The notes: a model not told the origin generated them from the letters alone. Shown: positions 1-11,295, counted from the first letter of the stretch. The stretch is DNA of 63,399 bases from Bondarzewia mesenterica (GCA_004802705.1 SGPL01000139.1:1-63399); one strand, 5' to 3'. A program made the numbers and translations.

Positions 1-1
1 T

Positions 2-160
2 GCAGGACTAGCTGACAAGTATCCTGAAGGGAAGAGCAGGAGAAAGAGTGGCGCTGGTGGTCCAAGACTCATGATAGACGGGGACAGAATTGATCCAGAG
101 GTCCAAATATCGGAGGCTGAGCTAGAGGATGGAGACCAAGTAGAGGTTGTCAATCTTTGA
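2..160 (+). CDS. C-terminal end of a SUMO-like (Rad60-SLD type) domain protein, partial
   Basis: Only the last 52 codons lie in the window; the gene starts upstream. The open frame ends at TGA 158-160 and reads like the end of a ubiquitin/SUMO-like fold: a lysine/arginine-rich stretch, then RLMIDGDRIDPE, then AELEDGDQVEVV. The order 'hydrophobic strand, DG, R-I/L, P, then LEDGD plus hydrophobic residues' is typical of the Rad60/NIP45 SUMO-like domain. Proteins of this kind act in SUMO-dependent genome maintenance, but with so little visible that role is inference. There is no C-terminal diglycine, which suggests a fixed SUMO-like domain rather than a conjugated modifier. It is convergent with the next gene, with about 270 bp between the stops. 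Confidence 0.55.
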   Translation, partial: AGLADKYPEGKSRRKSGAGGPRLMIDGDRIDPEVQISEAELEDGDQVEVVNL

Positions 161-428
161 GTATCATAGCTGGGTATCATGATTGTTCTGTATTTTCCGC
201 CTTTTCTCGGTATTCTTCTCGATTGTCATAGGGTCTATGGATGTATTCTCGACGTTGTCAAAATCTGTAGTGCATACGAACACTTTTTATCAGATGCTCG
301 TCGGTATACGAGCCTGAGGTTCATAGTACTACTTTTCACCAGTGAAACAAAGAATATTCAAAGAAATCGGCTTGCCCGTAAGGTAGGCAGACTGTCCTTA
401 GAATACACAATTCTGCAATGTGCAAGTT

Positions 429-1639
429 TCATTGCCACCCATCACCGGCATTACGAACCAGAATTCTCGCATTGTTGACGAAGGCTCGGATGAGCTCGTC
501 GAATGCTGAACGTTCGTGCTCGGAAGCGTCCGGGTCGCGCGTTTCGTAGCGGTAGCAAGGAGCAACGATGGATGAGCGAACTCAAGTTCCAGTTCGTGAA
601 GGACTTCCGGCTGGAATGCAGGCAAGTTTGCTGGCGTGTCTGCAGGCAAGAAATGGAGATCTCATACCTGCTGGTTTGGACCGGCGGTGGATGTCACTTG
701 TGTAAGGTCAATGCTGAATTCCTCGTGGGAGTAGCTCATTCGATCCTTTCGGCGGGTATGTGTCGGCGTTCCCAACGGATGTTGTACTAAGTAGGACAAG
801 TCGATCAAAACACTTCATACCGAGGACGAAAGGCATGCGTAACAGGGATATACTCACCTGGCACTTCGAGATTCACGGTTACACGCCAGTCGGCGGCGCG
901 TTTGGGGCTATATATATCCAAGTTGTCCAACCTCACTTTTCTCAAACATTCAACGACCTCGTTAGTCTTTTCATCCCGTGTCACTCGTATTTTGTCTCGT
1001 TCTCGAGGGTTGTCGGAGACGTAGAAATTGTCTACTAGACGTAGATGAGTGTAGGACAATGGCGAAGAGTGATGACCTGGTTCGCCGGAAGCCGCTTTGA
1101 GGTTGTTGAGCAAATGGTTAAAATGCTTGTGTTGCACCTTATGAAAGAGAATGTGAGTTGGAGGAAGAAGCGGTGAAAACGTGAAGCGCACTGCAGACAT
1201 GTTTGATTCAAAACGACAGTCTATCTCATGTGGGGTAAGAACTGCAGTCCATCAGTCAACGCTCAGCCCTCTTAACGAACATAACAAAAAACTGACTTGT
1301 CTCGACGAGAACAGGAAGCCTGAGCCTCTGCCCAGTCCCCTTGTCCCTCAACACACCGATCTTAGCCTCCACTTCCACCTGGCCCTGTAGATTGGGCGGT
1401 CTATTCATGATCGCGTGGTGTATAAAATCGGCCATTTCCCGAATGAACTCATCCAATGGTTCTACCCCGAGTATAGAAAGAGACAGGGGTGGAAGTGTCG
1501 GAGACGTTGAAGGGTATCCGTTCCCGTTAGTCCTGTCGGAAGGTGAAGAACGGCGCGCACGTTTTTGCGGTCGTTGACGAGATTCATCCGTTTCTGACCC
1601 TGAAGCTGAAGCATAGTAGAGTTGGTTTGTACCATCCAT
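429..1639 (-). CDS. CET1: mRNA 5'-triphosphatase (fungal capping enzyme beta subunit), frame broken in last exon
   Basis: Removes the 5' gamma-phosphate of nascent pre-mRNA, the first step of capping, in the nucleus. It belongs to the metal-dependent tunnel-fold (TTM) family specific to fungi and protists. Five exons fit the splice motifs: 1639-1297, 1241-1192, 1137-858, 786-668 and 610-429. ATG 1639 is the first ATG in frame. After a low-complexity basic N-terminus come VEVEAKIGVL (first glutamate strand), RFESNMSA, DIYSPKRAADWRVTVNLE, RRKDRMSYSH, IDLTQVTST and HELELE, the expected order of tunnel strands. The last exon switches frame at about 528-560: upstream LHELELEFAHPSLLLAT is in one frame, downstream AFDELIRAFVNNARILVRN in another. 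The five exons sum to 974 nt, one base short of a multiple of three. Either this is an assembly error or the allele is broken. Confidence 0.88.
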
Positions 1640-1957
1640 GTTGGACTTCAATGGATAACACGTGCAAATTTTGGATGAGAGTGAGATGGTCGTGAATGGT
1701 TCAGTAGTAACTTATGAGAGGCGGATGACTACTGCGGCTTGATTGGGTCGTTTCTGGTCGTTTACATACAGTACTCTGGAATCCTGTGGCGGACGTCGAG
1801 CTCTCAGATTGTTGATCTCCCATTTGACTCTCGTAGCCAATTCACTGAGGGAAAAATGAAAAGTGTAGCCATTTTATATAAAGTCAAATATGTTTGGAAC
1901 GAGAGCAGGGAAGATGCAGGCGAATAAGTATACGATCCAGGTACTGTGCTACGGATC
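1640..1957. other. intergenic spacer
   Basis: About 320 bp between the start of the CET1-type gene and the end of the transporter gene on the same strand. It should hold the CET1 promoter and the transporter's 3' end. No coding frame, repeat or clear TATA box stood out. Confidence 0.5.
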
Positions 1958-3169
1958 TCACGAAGATCCAAGAGCACCGCTGCCATGCCCGTGCTCCAAC
2001 AAAGAGCCGATGACATACGGTATAAACATGCCCACCATGAGAATCAGTGTCCGCGCTTTCTTGCCCACCTCATCTGCAGAAGCGGTGGATCCTGAGGGCG
2101 AGTGATGTGAGACAGGCTGAAGGACAGTGGCTACGTATAAGAAGCTACCACCCTGCAATGATGAATTTAGGTCAGTATCTCAATCTCGGTGACTATTCAG
2201 ATGCAAACTCACAGAAACAAGGAGTGCGGAACCGACTTGATGTGATTGACCCAGGCCGAGTAAAGAGAAGAGACCATAAGAAACAATAGCTCCCAAAGGA
2301 GTAGAAGCACTGAAGATGATCAGGTACTTCCTGCATTCCGGACGGGACAGAGAAGTCGACAGCAACGAGGTAGTGTAGGCCAGAGCGGTGGGTGCTAGAA
2401 TCTCCATGAAATCAAGTTTGTATTACGGATGTCGACAGAATACTGACCTTTGTGTATTGCAAGCGCCACAAAAACCAGGAATGAAAGATCCGATGACACT
2501 AGAGGATCGTTGGATGACCGTGCAGATACACCGAGCGCAAACCCATCTGCAAGACCATGCAAGACCAGGCCGACAGTAAGCGGGTAGGCTGATTGCCTGG
2601 CATCATTCTCCGCTGCGTCCCGACGGCGAGAGACGGGAGGTGCGTCTACAGGCTGTGGTGGAATGCCTTGCTCGGCCTCCAACTCTCCCAATTCGACATC
2701 AAATTGTACATCCACCGAGTCTCGAGGTTTTGTACCTGGTCGAATCGCGTTGACTATCCGCGGAGAGGGCTGTTCTCCAGCAACATCGTGCACATGGGAT
2801 GACCCGAGTTGCTCAACGAGGAGCATGATCGAGAATCCGACGAGCAGCGAAAGAGCTATGTTTGCAGTGGGCAGCTCTGAGCCGGATTTAGACAAAATCT
2901 CTATCCCCCTGGATTGCACAGAATTGATACGTGACATTCGCATGCGCGTTAGAGCCGACGACGTACTCGGGTATTATGACGCCCAACGCAGTACCAAGGA
3001 GAAGACCAGTTCCAAGACTCGTCAACTGAGACAAATGCTTTCCTTTGAGGGAGAAAACGGGGCATCAGACGACATGGTATTGGAGGGGGAAAAGACACGT
3101 ACTGGAATATGTGAATGACAACGGAAGCATTCCGATGCCAAAGGACGTCAGAGCAAGCAGAGCTGACAT
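1958..3169 (-). CDS. ZIP family metal transporter (ZIP9 / Atx2 type)
   Basis: Predicted multi-pass zinc/manganese transporter. ZIP9-type members sit in the Golgi or secretory membranes. Exons 3169-3103, 3042-2967, 2908-2448, 2394-2213 and 2152-1958 join in phase to 326 residues, near the usual 300-350. The N-terminus has ATG, then TSFGIGMLPLSF and SLGTGLLLGTALGVIIPEG, the first two membrane segments. A variable acidic/proline loop follows, then VGLVLHGLADGFALGVSA, which carries the metal-binding H-x3-DG motif. Next comes VFVALAIHKAPTALAYTTSL, with the second histidine helix typical of ZIP9. The C-terminus has GGSFLYVATV and a last hydrophobic helix near the end. No break was seen. The ZIP9 subfamily call rests on VIIPEG and HKAP; the transported ion cannot be told from sequence. 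Confidence 0.9.
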
Positions 3170-3763
3170 TATCAATAAAATGAGAAATGCAGGCATGGTT
3201 GCTCGCGCTCCGGCCTCAGAATTTTGGAAGCCCTTCTCGTAAAGGATTCTGTGGATCTGTAAGTGCTCGACACTTCACTGTGATGAAGAAATTGACTATG
3301 AACTGGAAACGGGACTTGATACTGAATCAGACTGATGCAGTCCGACCTCTGTCTCACTGGCGATGGAGGCGAGTAGTCGTGGTAGAATACAGTATCTGGT
3401 TAGCGAACCGCTTTGTTGTCGCTGATTAGGGCATGTGCAGACTGCGCAGTACAGCGGACCCGTAGCATTCTGCACCGTTCGATCCAGGCAAAGGACACTG
3501 CACTGGAAACATGGCTGATGTAAACGAGGTCTTTTGCGTTCCCGGAACCGAGTGTACTGTACATGTCAGATCTCCGAGATTCCAAGATGCTCTGACCTCT
3601 GACCTGGAAAAAAACCACCTACATACTGTACTAGTATATCCAAGGTTTAGATCTTAGACATCGAACTGGCAGACTCGCAGAATACATCTCCGCCGATGTA
3701 CGTGCTTAGTAGCGCTACATCGGTCGCCAGCTCGTCAAACCGAAATGCACCAACACACATCCT
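3170..3763. other. intergenic region, no supported gene
   Basis: About 590 bp between the transporter start and the dioxygenase stop, both genes on the minus strand. Short open frames exist but have no introns in phase, no recognisable motif and no coding-like composition. I see nothing else in it. Confidence 0.5.
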
Positions 3764-5069
3764 TCAAGCAACCGCGATCGGTTGCGAGGCTGACACGTCC
3801 ATCGCCTTCATGCCCTTCTCCACCTCCTCCAACCTCCGCCTCTCCTCCTCCCTCACCTTCTCCTCCAACACCTCCCTCTTCGGCACGATCCTCCTCCGCT
3901 CCGTCGTAATCTCGAACGAAAACCTCTCAACTCCCAGCGCCCTCAACGTCTTCCGCTCAACCAAACTATACTCGTCCGCATCCTCCCTATCAAAATCAAA
4001 TGGGACCCTCAGCGACACGGGCGGATTCGTGATGACGCGCGGCACGCGGAGGTGGTTCTTCGACGCGGAATGCATCATCAACGGGTGAAGCAGCACGACG
4101 TCGCCGACATCGCCGGTGAGCTGGACGAATTGCGCGCACTTCTTAACTTCAGACAGGTGAGACCAGTATCCGGGGTCGTCGCGCTTGTCAGCGTATGTTG
4201 ACGTCGACGGCGTGAAGGAGAGGCCGGTCGGTAGCACGCCTTCGGGGTGCACGGCGAGGTATTTGGCGATCCTGTCGAGCCCGTCGGGGCTGATGTAAGT
4301 GCCCCCGCCGCGAGGTTGGATGTCTGAGAAGATCGGGATGACGAGCAGGCTTTGTTCTGGCGAGTCGAGGTAGTGGACCTGCGTTCGTAAAATATCTCTC
4401 AGCCGATGGTCACGACAACTCACAAGATAAAAAGAGAGAGAATGCTCATACGAAAAAGTCGCCGTCGACGTGCCAGTTGCCCAGATCTTTGGGATCGACG
4501 GACTCGTCGTCTCCTTCCAGCTCGTCCGTACCCAGATTCAAGATGAACGAGTCGCCCCACGCAGCGCTCTGCTCATCGATCCTCTCTTCTCCGCCCAACA
4601 GCTCCTTCATAAGTTCCCAGGCCTGGTAAAACGAAAAAGAAAAAAAAAGGTCGGACCCATTCAACGTCAATCAAAGACCACGGCCACCCCAACAGGCGCT
4701 CTCACCTTGGGCGCGAACGAGGCGACACTCTCGCGTCTGTGCCACGGCATGTGGATGCGCTCCCTGTCCCAGGTCGACTTGTCCCTGGGATCCAACCCGA
4801 GGCGCACCCACATGTTCTTCGTCCATTCAGCGGCCTTCTCGCGCGTGAAGGCGCCCTTGACCACAATGTACCCGTGCTGGAGGAAATGATCGACCTGTTC
4901 CCCTGCCCGTGTCCGGACCCATCAAGATTGTCCAATCAGATGCGAAACAAAACAAAACATAATAGAATTCGAATGAAAATAGAAAAACTACGCGTCAGCG
5001 CCACTGATGTGGGGAACGGAGATGAGTGGAGAGGCGTTTACGCGTGAGATGCTCGTACGTCTTGACCAT
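3764..5069 (-). CDS. phytanoyl-CoA dioxygenase (PhyH)-like Fe(II)/2-oxoglutarate oxygenase
   Basis: Predicted non-haem iron, 2-oxoglutarate-dependent oxygenase; the substrate is unknown. Four exons join in phase: 5069-5042, 4902-4706, 4622-4452 and 4378-3764, giving 336 residues. ATG 5069 gives MVKTYEHLTREQVDHFLQHG, the usual PhyH opening followed by YIVVKGAF. The iron facial triad is visible. GNWHVDGDFF holds H-x-D at about residues 127-129, and the distal histidine is in DVVLLHPLMMHSASKN. The arginine a few residues later (LRVPRVITN) is placed to bind 2-oxoglutarate. An acidic/basic coiled tail (about the last 45 residues, EEKVREEERRRLEEVEKG) is added after the domain. Related fungal genes are usually annotated only as PhyH-domain proteins, so function stays open. 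Confidence 0.82.
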
Positions 5070-5948
5070 GACTCCGCGGATGGGCGTTATGTATTGTATT
5101 GTGATGTGTTGATTGAACGGGGATAGCGGTACAGGAAGGCATGTGGGGGCGAGTCGATCCATGTCTGGTAGCCTATATGCTCGGACGGTGGAAGTTCGGC
5201 GAGTCAATACGTCACCTGTTCTCACCTGGAGAAGTCAGCAGGACAGATATCCCTCTAACGCAGCCCTCAGAATAGATAGAAATCACCAGTGGACGGAGTT
5301 GAACGGAAGTCCTTGTCGGTTTATCTATAGTATGCTCGGAACGCCCTGACAAACGGAGTAACCGAGAACGCGACCACATACGAGGTTTGGGGATAGAATG
5401 ACGTTCTAATTTTGAGCCAGCATACGAGGTCGTTTGAACCTACCTACCGTTCCTATGAGTAAGGGAAAGTAGTGTGGCGTAGAGGATAAAACGCGGCGCG
5501 ACGCTTGAGCCTGAAGGAGATGTAGCCCTGAGTTAAACCTAAACAGCTCGACTGATGCAAACCCTGTACGAAACATTGACAACCCCGTCGGGTGGGAGAT
5601 GAGGGTTCGGCGGCCATAGAGCTCAAGCGCTGAGTGAGATCCGCGGAGCTGGGTGAGTTTGGGCGAGCAGTGGATGGTAAAGACGCGAACAGTGCTTGCT
5701 GAAAATAGACGCGGAATGGGAAGGCAACCACAGTAGCATTCCGTGTACAGACAGACAGACAGACGTATCGTACAGGCTTTCAATACAAAGAGCGGCATAC
5801 CTGAAAAGTTACTCGAGAGTCAGAGCACAAGCATGACGACGAGGTCCTGAGAAATGCCTCACCGGCTCTCACCGGACCAACAATCAACAGCAACAACAAC
5901 AGATCCCAATCTCATCCTCAAACTCAACTGTTTTGCGAAAAATATTCA
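5070..5948. other. intergenic region with a short CAGA microsatellite
   Basis: About 880 bp upstream of the dioxygenase gene. A perfect (CAGA)-type tract of about four units lies near 5,748-5,764. Minus-strand open frames of up to 130 codons lack any motif or plausible splice structure and were not called. Confidence 0.45.
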
Positions 5949-6439
5949 TCAAACGGGTCTCCAATCCCTGTTCGAAAGTGATTCAACACGCGAGATCCTC
6001 ATCCAAAACAATATGCGAAAAAACATAGGGGAGAGAAAAAAAAAAACGACGCACTCTTCTTCAACTGCTCCGCCATCTGCACATCAATGAACTCTTCCTT
6101 CTGCTTCGCCCCCGCGCCACTGCTACTGCCTCCCCCACCCTTCCCGCTCTGGAACGAACCGCCATCCCATCCGAACCCAGTCCTGCGCGAGCCCATTATA
6201 TCTTCCCGCCGTCTCGATTTGGAGTCACGCGCGTTCGACGCCGCGGCTGCGCCGCTGGGGAGACGGCGTTTGGCGGAAGTGGTGGGTCCAGCCGCCACGC
6301 GGAGGGTCGGGTTGGGTGTTNGAGAGACGACGAGAGGGGGTGACGATAAGTTTGCGAGGATGTCGTCGTTCAATTGGCTTTGATTGTCGGAGGAGGAGAC
6401 CGAGGAGGCGGGAGAGGCGGGGTCGAGGGGGGAGTTCAT
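5949..6439 (-). CDS. small hypothetical protein, serine/proline-rich
   Basis: Function not recognised. ATG 6439 opens a frame of about 137 codons: a serine-rich start (SPLDPASPASSVSSSD), a basic stretch (KSRRRED), a glycine-rich run near SGKGGGGSSSGAG, then KEEFIDVQMAEQLKK. A donor GTGCGT lies just after the last lysines. An acceptor at about 5,975 (TTTCGAACAG) would splice to a short final exon ending RDWRPV at stop 5949-5951. Without that splice the frame runs into poly-T-derived phenylalanines and looks non-coding. One ambiguous base lies at 6,321. The product is probably disordered. It is divergent with the next gene, with start codons about 230 bp apart. Confidence 0.45.
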
Positions 6440-6670
6440 GGTGTCGAGGGAGGTGGTAAAGCAACTTGCAGGATCGGGGACGATCGTCTATGTAAGCGGC
6501 GAGGGGCGGGCCGCGCCTGGCCGCCATTTGGACCATTCCCTTAGCTCCGTCAATACGCGGCAGCATTTTTCCTTTCATACGCGTATACGCCGTCGGCTCA
6601 AGTCTTCCAACTGCATGAACATCACCAGCACCTCCATACCCAGCATCCCAACCCCACCCTTTTTCTCGCT

Positions 6671-8009
6671 ATGTCCGTCATACCAAAGACCCGACTGCCC
6701 ATGCGCATCATCGCACTCCCATTGACGAGCGCCGTCCGCGGTCCCTACCACGCGTCGGACGATACGTCAGACTCGAGGCCATTAGTATACTACCACTTCC
6801 AACTACCACCTCCGCCGAAAGACCGCAAGGTTGGGTGGATGGGTTGGGCGACGGGGAAGGCTGCCGGGGTGTGGGCCAAGTTCGGACAGGCCCCGAAGAA
6901 GAACTGGAAAGTCAGTCCACAGTTCACCGTTCTTCTTCTTCAATTCCCCGTCATTCCAAAGTTTTGACTCAGCGCATGCTTTGAATTTGATTGAGCGCGT
7001 GCTGATGATGATGATGATGATGGCGCCTTTCCCTGTGTATCGACTTGATTGACGCGTCGTGTTCTGACCGGCCGATGCAGTTCAAGATCTATCATTACGG
7101 AGAACATCTGGTGGACCGGATCGACTTTGAGGAACTGGCGTTGAAGGGTTTGGACCCTTCAATGGGACCCAAGCTCACTCAGCTACGCGACTCGCAAGAG
7201 GACGCGGACGCCAAGAAACACGCAATAGTGAGTGTTTTAGTGTGCCTCGTTCAAGCAACGCACGACTGAGAACCCGTCCTACCGCCGTGCGTTCCTAGAT
7301 ACCTCTGGTCCACCCCAAGTTCTTCGGCTCGTCGCCGTTGACGCATCTCGAGAACCTGCTCGCTAAGCGGAAGCCACGACATCTGAAAGGGTTTTGGACG
7401 TGGATGCTGATATCCCCGTTGACGGCACCCTTCATGCTTGTTCGTACGTCCCCCGTCAATCGCCCCTCTCGGACCGTCGGCCTCACCGCTTCCCTTTTTT
7501 TTTTTCCAGCCGTGATACCAAATTTACCTTTCTTTTTCTGCGTTTGGAGGTCTTGGTCGCATTACAGAGGTCGGTGCGCCCAGCCGGTTGCATTTAGGTA
7601 TGAAGCGTCCTGATCCGGTCTTCCGATCCTAGCATACAAAGCATCGGACTATCTCCAATCCATGCTGGAGCGGGGCGCGATCGTGCCCCAAATCGACGTG
7701 AACCTCGACGAGATTTACATCGCGCATTCTCCGCCACGCCCTTTAGCGCCAGCTTCGACCCTCTCACCGTCGGAGATCCTCTCTCGCGAGATCACGCCCA
7801 AAGTCGAGAATGGCGCGCAGCGTTCAGGCCCAGGAGCGACGACGACGACGCCCGGGGACAGCAGCAGCAGCAAGAAGCGTGTCATCCTCACGCCCGACGC
7901 AGTGCCGCCCATCCTGTCCCTGTTCGGTCTCCCCTCTTCCGCGGCGACAGACATTCACCGCGCCATCGAGCAGGCGGGCGTCCGCCTGAAGAAGGGGGTG
8001 TACAAATGA
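6671..8009 (+). CDS. mitochondrial K+/H+ exchange-related protein (Mit_KHE1 / yeast YDL183C type)
   Basis: Probable mitochondrial inner-membrane protein linked in yeast to K+/H+ exchange together with the Letm1-type protein Mdm38. That role is family knowledge and is not tested here. Five exons join in phase: 6671-6910, 7081-7227, 7299-7443, 7510-7569 and 7633-8009, giving 322 residues. Marks of the family: an early RPLVYYHFQ segment, a basic KVGWMGWATGKA region, IPLVHPKFFGSSPLTHL, a hydrophobic segment GFWTWMLISPLTAPFMLV, and the signature VIPNLPFFFCVWRSWSHYRA. A C-terminal half of lower conservation follows, including poly-threonine and poly-serine tracts encoded by ACG/AGC repeats. A (GAT)n run lies in intron 1 at about 7,003-7,022. 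The frame is clean throughout. Confidence 0.8.
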
Positions 8010-9256
8010 TAGTGATGATACGGTGATCGTCGATACATTCGATCCCCACCACGCTGCCATTGTTTTGATCACGATTCGGACGCCCGAGGGACGCGTCGAC
8101 GGGGGTGGTCAAAAGTATGTGCTCTATTATTAGCGGAGCCCTCTGACACACAAAGGACAATGCACACGTTATGTATATCATAATTATATCCAATGCATCG
8201 CACATCTCGTCAATATGCATAGAAGACGCGAGATGAACTTGCTTTTGACGCTTCTGGTTGTCAGAGCGAGGAGAGGGATTAACACGCGCTTCTGAGTACT
8301 TTGCCCGTCTGGCCGTGGCCAGCGAGTTGAGAGGTTCTCTGTGTGCCTTTTGGCCTCTAGATGGCAATGCAAATCAGGCGACCGAGCCGTATCTCAAATT
8401 ATTCTCGATTGAGCATTCACGCGGTCTCGACTGGAATCTTCCACAAGAGCGACCCGTGAAGCGATGGCCGCGTACGCTGATTTGACGTCAGTGAAGTTGG
8501 AAATGGCGTTTGGCAGGAGACCAGGGGATGGCTTATCATTTGGGATGGGCGGGCAAGAGGAGTTCGGCGAGGGTGAACGTTAAAAGGATGAACAAGGATG
8601 AAGCGTGGATGCTTGTATGAGGAGGACGCGATAGGATTATGGAAAGATGGATTTCTGATGAGTTTATGAGCGAGCATGGTCGATCTAGGGGCCCGGGTCT
8701 GACGAACGCAGAAGGACGATCTGGAAAACAGATATCAGGATCGGCAGAGAGAATCTCGGGAACCGCCCTCCGCTTCGGACTGGGCGACGACTTTGGGGTA
8801 AGGACCGCGAGTCGGAGCGTCTGGTGGTGAGTAGTGCGGGCGGCATGTGCAATTTTGCATGCGTGCGTTGTTTTCTGGAATATTGGAGTCGCTGGAGGTG
8901 GTGCCGCTGGCGCTCGGAGGGGGGAACAAAGGAAGGAAGAGTCGGAAGTAAATGGATTAGGCGCCTAGGAGATACAGTTTGGCGATCGATCTGAAGGGGA
9001 AGAGCCCAGCTGGAGGAAGTGGACGTGATTGGACCGAGTGGATGCAGCGTGGGCACGAAAATCAGAAGCGCCAATGAATGGCCTGCTTAGGTTATCGAGC
9101 TGTTCTTTATGCATAAATTCCGACAGCGCTTGTGACCAGTTGACTGCTCTGGTTCTGCCATGCCCCCGCCCACTTGAGGCTTTCCACTTCCTCTTCCTGT
9201 CAAACCCTCCGCATTCATCCATCGCAATTCAGTGTCTCAGCCACCAGTCGCCGCAC
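8010..9256. other. intergenic region between two plus-strand genes
   Basis: About 1.25 kb. Several overlapping minus-strand open frames (8,417-9,074) are proline/serine-rich. They lack an ATG in a good position, in-phase introns or a recognisable motif, so no gene is called. The right end should hold the promoter of the F-box-like gene. Confidence 0.4.
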
Positions 9257-11125
9257 ATGTTTCATCCAGACTCGCCAACGTCCACCGTACGTATTCGCTC
9301 GTCTTCACCGCAGTCTCCTTCACGCCTTGCTCTATATCTGGCATGCAGGTCATCGTCCAGGGCGTGATGGACATGGCTTTCCACGGCGGTTCTACGTTCA
9401 TCTCCGACTCTATTCAGGCAAGTCCTCTTCCCCTCTCTCTCTTCCTCCTTCCCCACTCACACCATGCTCTTCCACTCTGGCCCACAGCCCCCGTCCTCCG
9501 TGCATCTTCTCCCCGTGGAACTCCTCTCTCGCATCTTCGTCTTCGGCTTCCAATCTGCGGTCGACTTGGACCATCCTTTCAAACGCGCTGCCTTCGAACC
9601 AGCTCTCAACTTTGAGGTCCTCGTCTCCCATGTCTGCCGCCACTGGCGCCAGGTCGCCCTCAACACCCCTTCTCTCTGGACCAATATCCGCATGCGCAAG
9701 CCTTCGCATCTCGAAAGAAGCACCGAATTCATAAGACGTTCCCGCACCAAGCTTCTCGACATCCTCATCGACACCGTCGCCATGAGCGACCACGTCGAAG
9801 GTCACACCCTCTGCAAACACGAGTTCCATCCCGCCTACGACATCATCGACCCTCATTCCGAACGCTGGCACTCCCTCGTCCTCAAAGTCGCCGACCTCGT
9901 CTGCAAGCAAGGCGCCCGCGACCGACTCCACACCACCGGTCCTGTCCCCAACCTCGAAATCGTCCAACTCTGGCACCTCGAAGACTGGCTCTCCGCCCAA
10001 ACCCTCGCCGTCCAGACTGCGAAGCCCCCCGTCAAGGTCCTGCGCGAAGCAGCCATCGGCCTCAAAGACCTCTCGCTCGTCGGCGTCAACCTCGCCTGGT
10101 CACACGAGCAGACTCCCTATCTCGCCGGGCTCAGGACTTTGGAACTCAAGCTGCACGCCGAGGGCACGCGACCGACCTGGCCCGAATGGGAAGCTATCTT
10201 GCGCGCGTGTCCCGACCTCGAGAGGCTCGCGCTGCATTACAGCGGGCCACGCGAGGTCGGCTCGTGGTCCACCGACCCCATCCCGCTCCTTAAACTCCGA
10301 GACCTCTCCCTCGCCGACCTCGACGCGGACCTCCTCTGCGTCATCATCCGCAACATGGCCATCCCCGCCGTCCGTTTCCTCGAACTCGAACTCCCGGACC
10401 AGGATTTCACGTCGTTCGTCGAGACGATCGCCGAGGTCCGATTCGGGCGAGCCTCGGTTTGTGGACTTGAGGTGTCTGCGTATCGCTGGGATACCTGGAG
10501 TGAACGCGAACTATCGAGGTCGGCAGCTTCGTCAGTCCCAAATGGGTTCCCCAGGTACTTCTCTTCCCCTCCTCCTCCCCCCGATGACCCGAACTCACAA
10601 AGATGGCAGGAACAGACAAAGTCATCATCTGCCTCCCCAAATGTCCCGGCATCACCTATCAAGCCCTCGTCCCCAATGACCGTGACCTCTCCACTGCCCT
10701 CTCCCTTCTCTCCCGCCCCTCCCCATTCGTCCTCTCCGAAATTGCCGTCTTCACCTCTGCCACTGATGCCTTCTCCCAAGCCAACACCTACATCTTCCTT
10801 CCCCACTCCCTCGCCCTTCTTCTCCCATGTCACCACCTGCGCCCTTGCCGCAGGCATCCCTGTCTGTGGCTACGTCTCTATCGCCATTGCCTGCCCCTAC
10901 ACCGGCCCCGTCCCCTCATGCACCATCGCCGACGTCGCACGCGCCCTCCTCGACATGAGCTGTTACCAAGTTAGCCTCAGTGACACCACTGGCACGGGCA
11001 TGCCCTCCACCATTAGCGCTATGCTCGACGCCATCCTCGCTCAATACCCCATCTCCCAACTCGCCATACGTCCCCCCCCTCCCTCAAATTCACTCAGCAC
11101 TCACACACCCTTTCTCCCCATCTAA
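9257..11125 (+). CDS. F-box-like protein with HMG-CoA-lyase-derived 3' end (chimeric frame)
   Basis: Probable SCF-type adaptor fused at the DNA level to foreign sequence. Exon 1 is 9257-9286, exon 2 9349-9417 and exon 3 from 9488. The second intron has a GC donor (GCAAGT) and the first a GT donor. The F-box-like motif sits at the start of exon 3: VHLLPVELLSRIFVFG, then FEVLVSHVCRHWRQVALNTP and LWTNIRM, the usual fungal F-box layout. A leucine-rich-like segment follows (ERWHSLVLKVAD, LRTLELKLHAEG, LLKLRDLSLADLDADLL). From about 10,510 the DNA is a degraded HMG-CoA lyase copy. The same frame crosses its first exon out of phase as a Ser/Pro-rich linker. It then becomes in phase with the lyase (AAGIPVCGYVSIAIACPY) and stops at 11125. 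A 48-bp lyase intron at about 10,554-10,601 is 3n and stop-free. The natural F-box C-terminus is probably lost. Confidence 0.6.
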
Positions 11126-11295
11126 AAAGGCCACGTAAGTGCCCTCCCTCCAATATGACCTGACCTAAAACCCCCCCTCTCACAGAACAAGTTCCACAAC
11201 AACAAACAACACCTACAGCACCAGCCTCACCAATGCCCTCATCACTCTCTTCTATACCCTTTGTGCCCTCGACACTGCTATCATGTGCATATAGA
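10510..11295 (+). pseudogene. degraded fragment of 3-hydroxy-3-methylglutaryl-CoA lyase
   Basis: HMG-CoA lyase cleaves HMG-CoA to acetoacetate and acetyl-CoA (leucine breakdown, mitochondrial). Three colinear blocks match the family. First is TIEVGSFVSPKWVPQ, ending at a GT donor (about 10,553). Then, after a 48-bp intron, MAGTDKVIICLPKCPGITYQ, LVPNDRDLSTAL and EIAVFTSATDAFSQANT. Then, in another frame, AAGIPVCGYVSIAIACPYTG, IADVARALLDMSCYQVSLSD and MPSTISAMLDAILAQYPIS. The next conserved block (normally HCHDTYGQALAN) survives only as TYSTSLTNAL near 11,208. The N-terminal third and the C-terminal active-site loop are absent. The retained intron argues for a DNA copy rather than a retrocopy. 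A frame change and missing metal-site residues make it non-functional as a lyase. Confidence 0.85.

Noticed and set aside
5406..5798. Minus-strand 130-codon frame
   Set aside because: Hydrophobic and cysteine-rich text typical of chance frames; no motif, no homologous look, and it includes a microsatellite.
9410..10000. Long minus-strand open frame (196 codons) opposite the F-box-like exon
   Set aside because: It is the GC-rich antisense shadow of a well-supported exon and has no motif of its own.
10237..10857. Minus-strand frame of 206 codons, glycine/glutamate-rich
   Set aside because: Antisense of the Ser/Pro-rich linker and lyase fragment; the repetitive composition follows from the plus strand.
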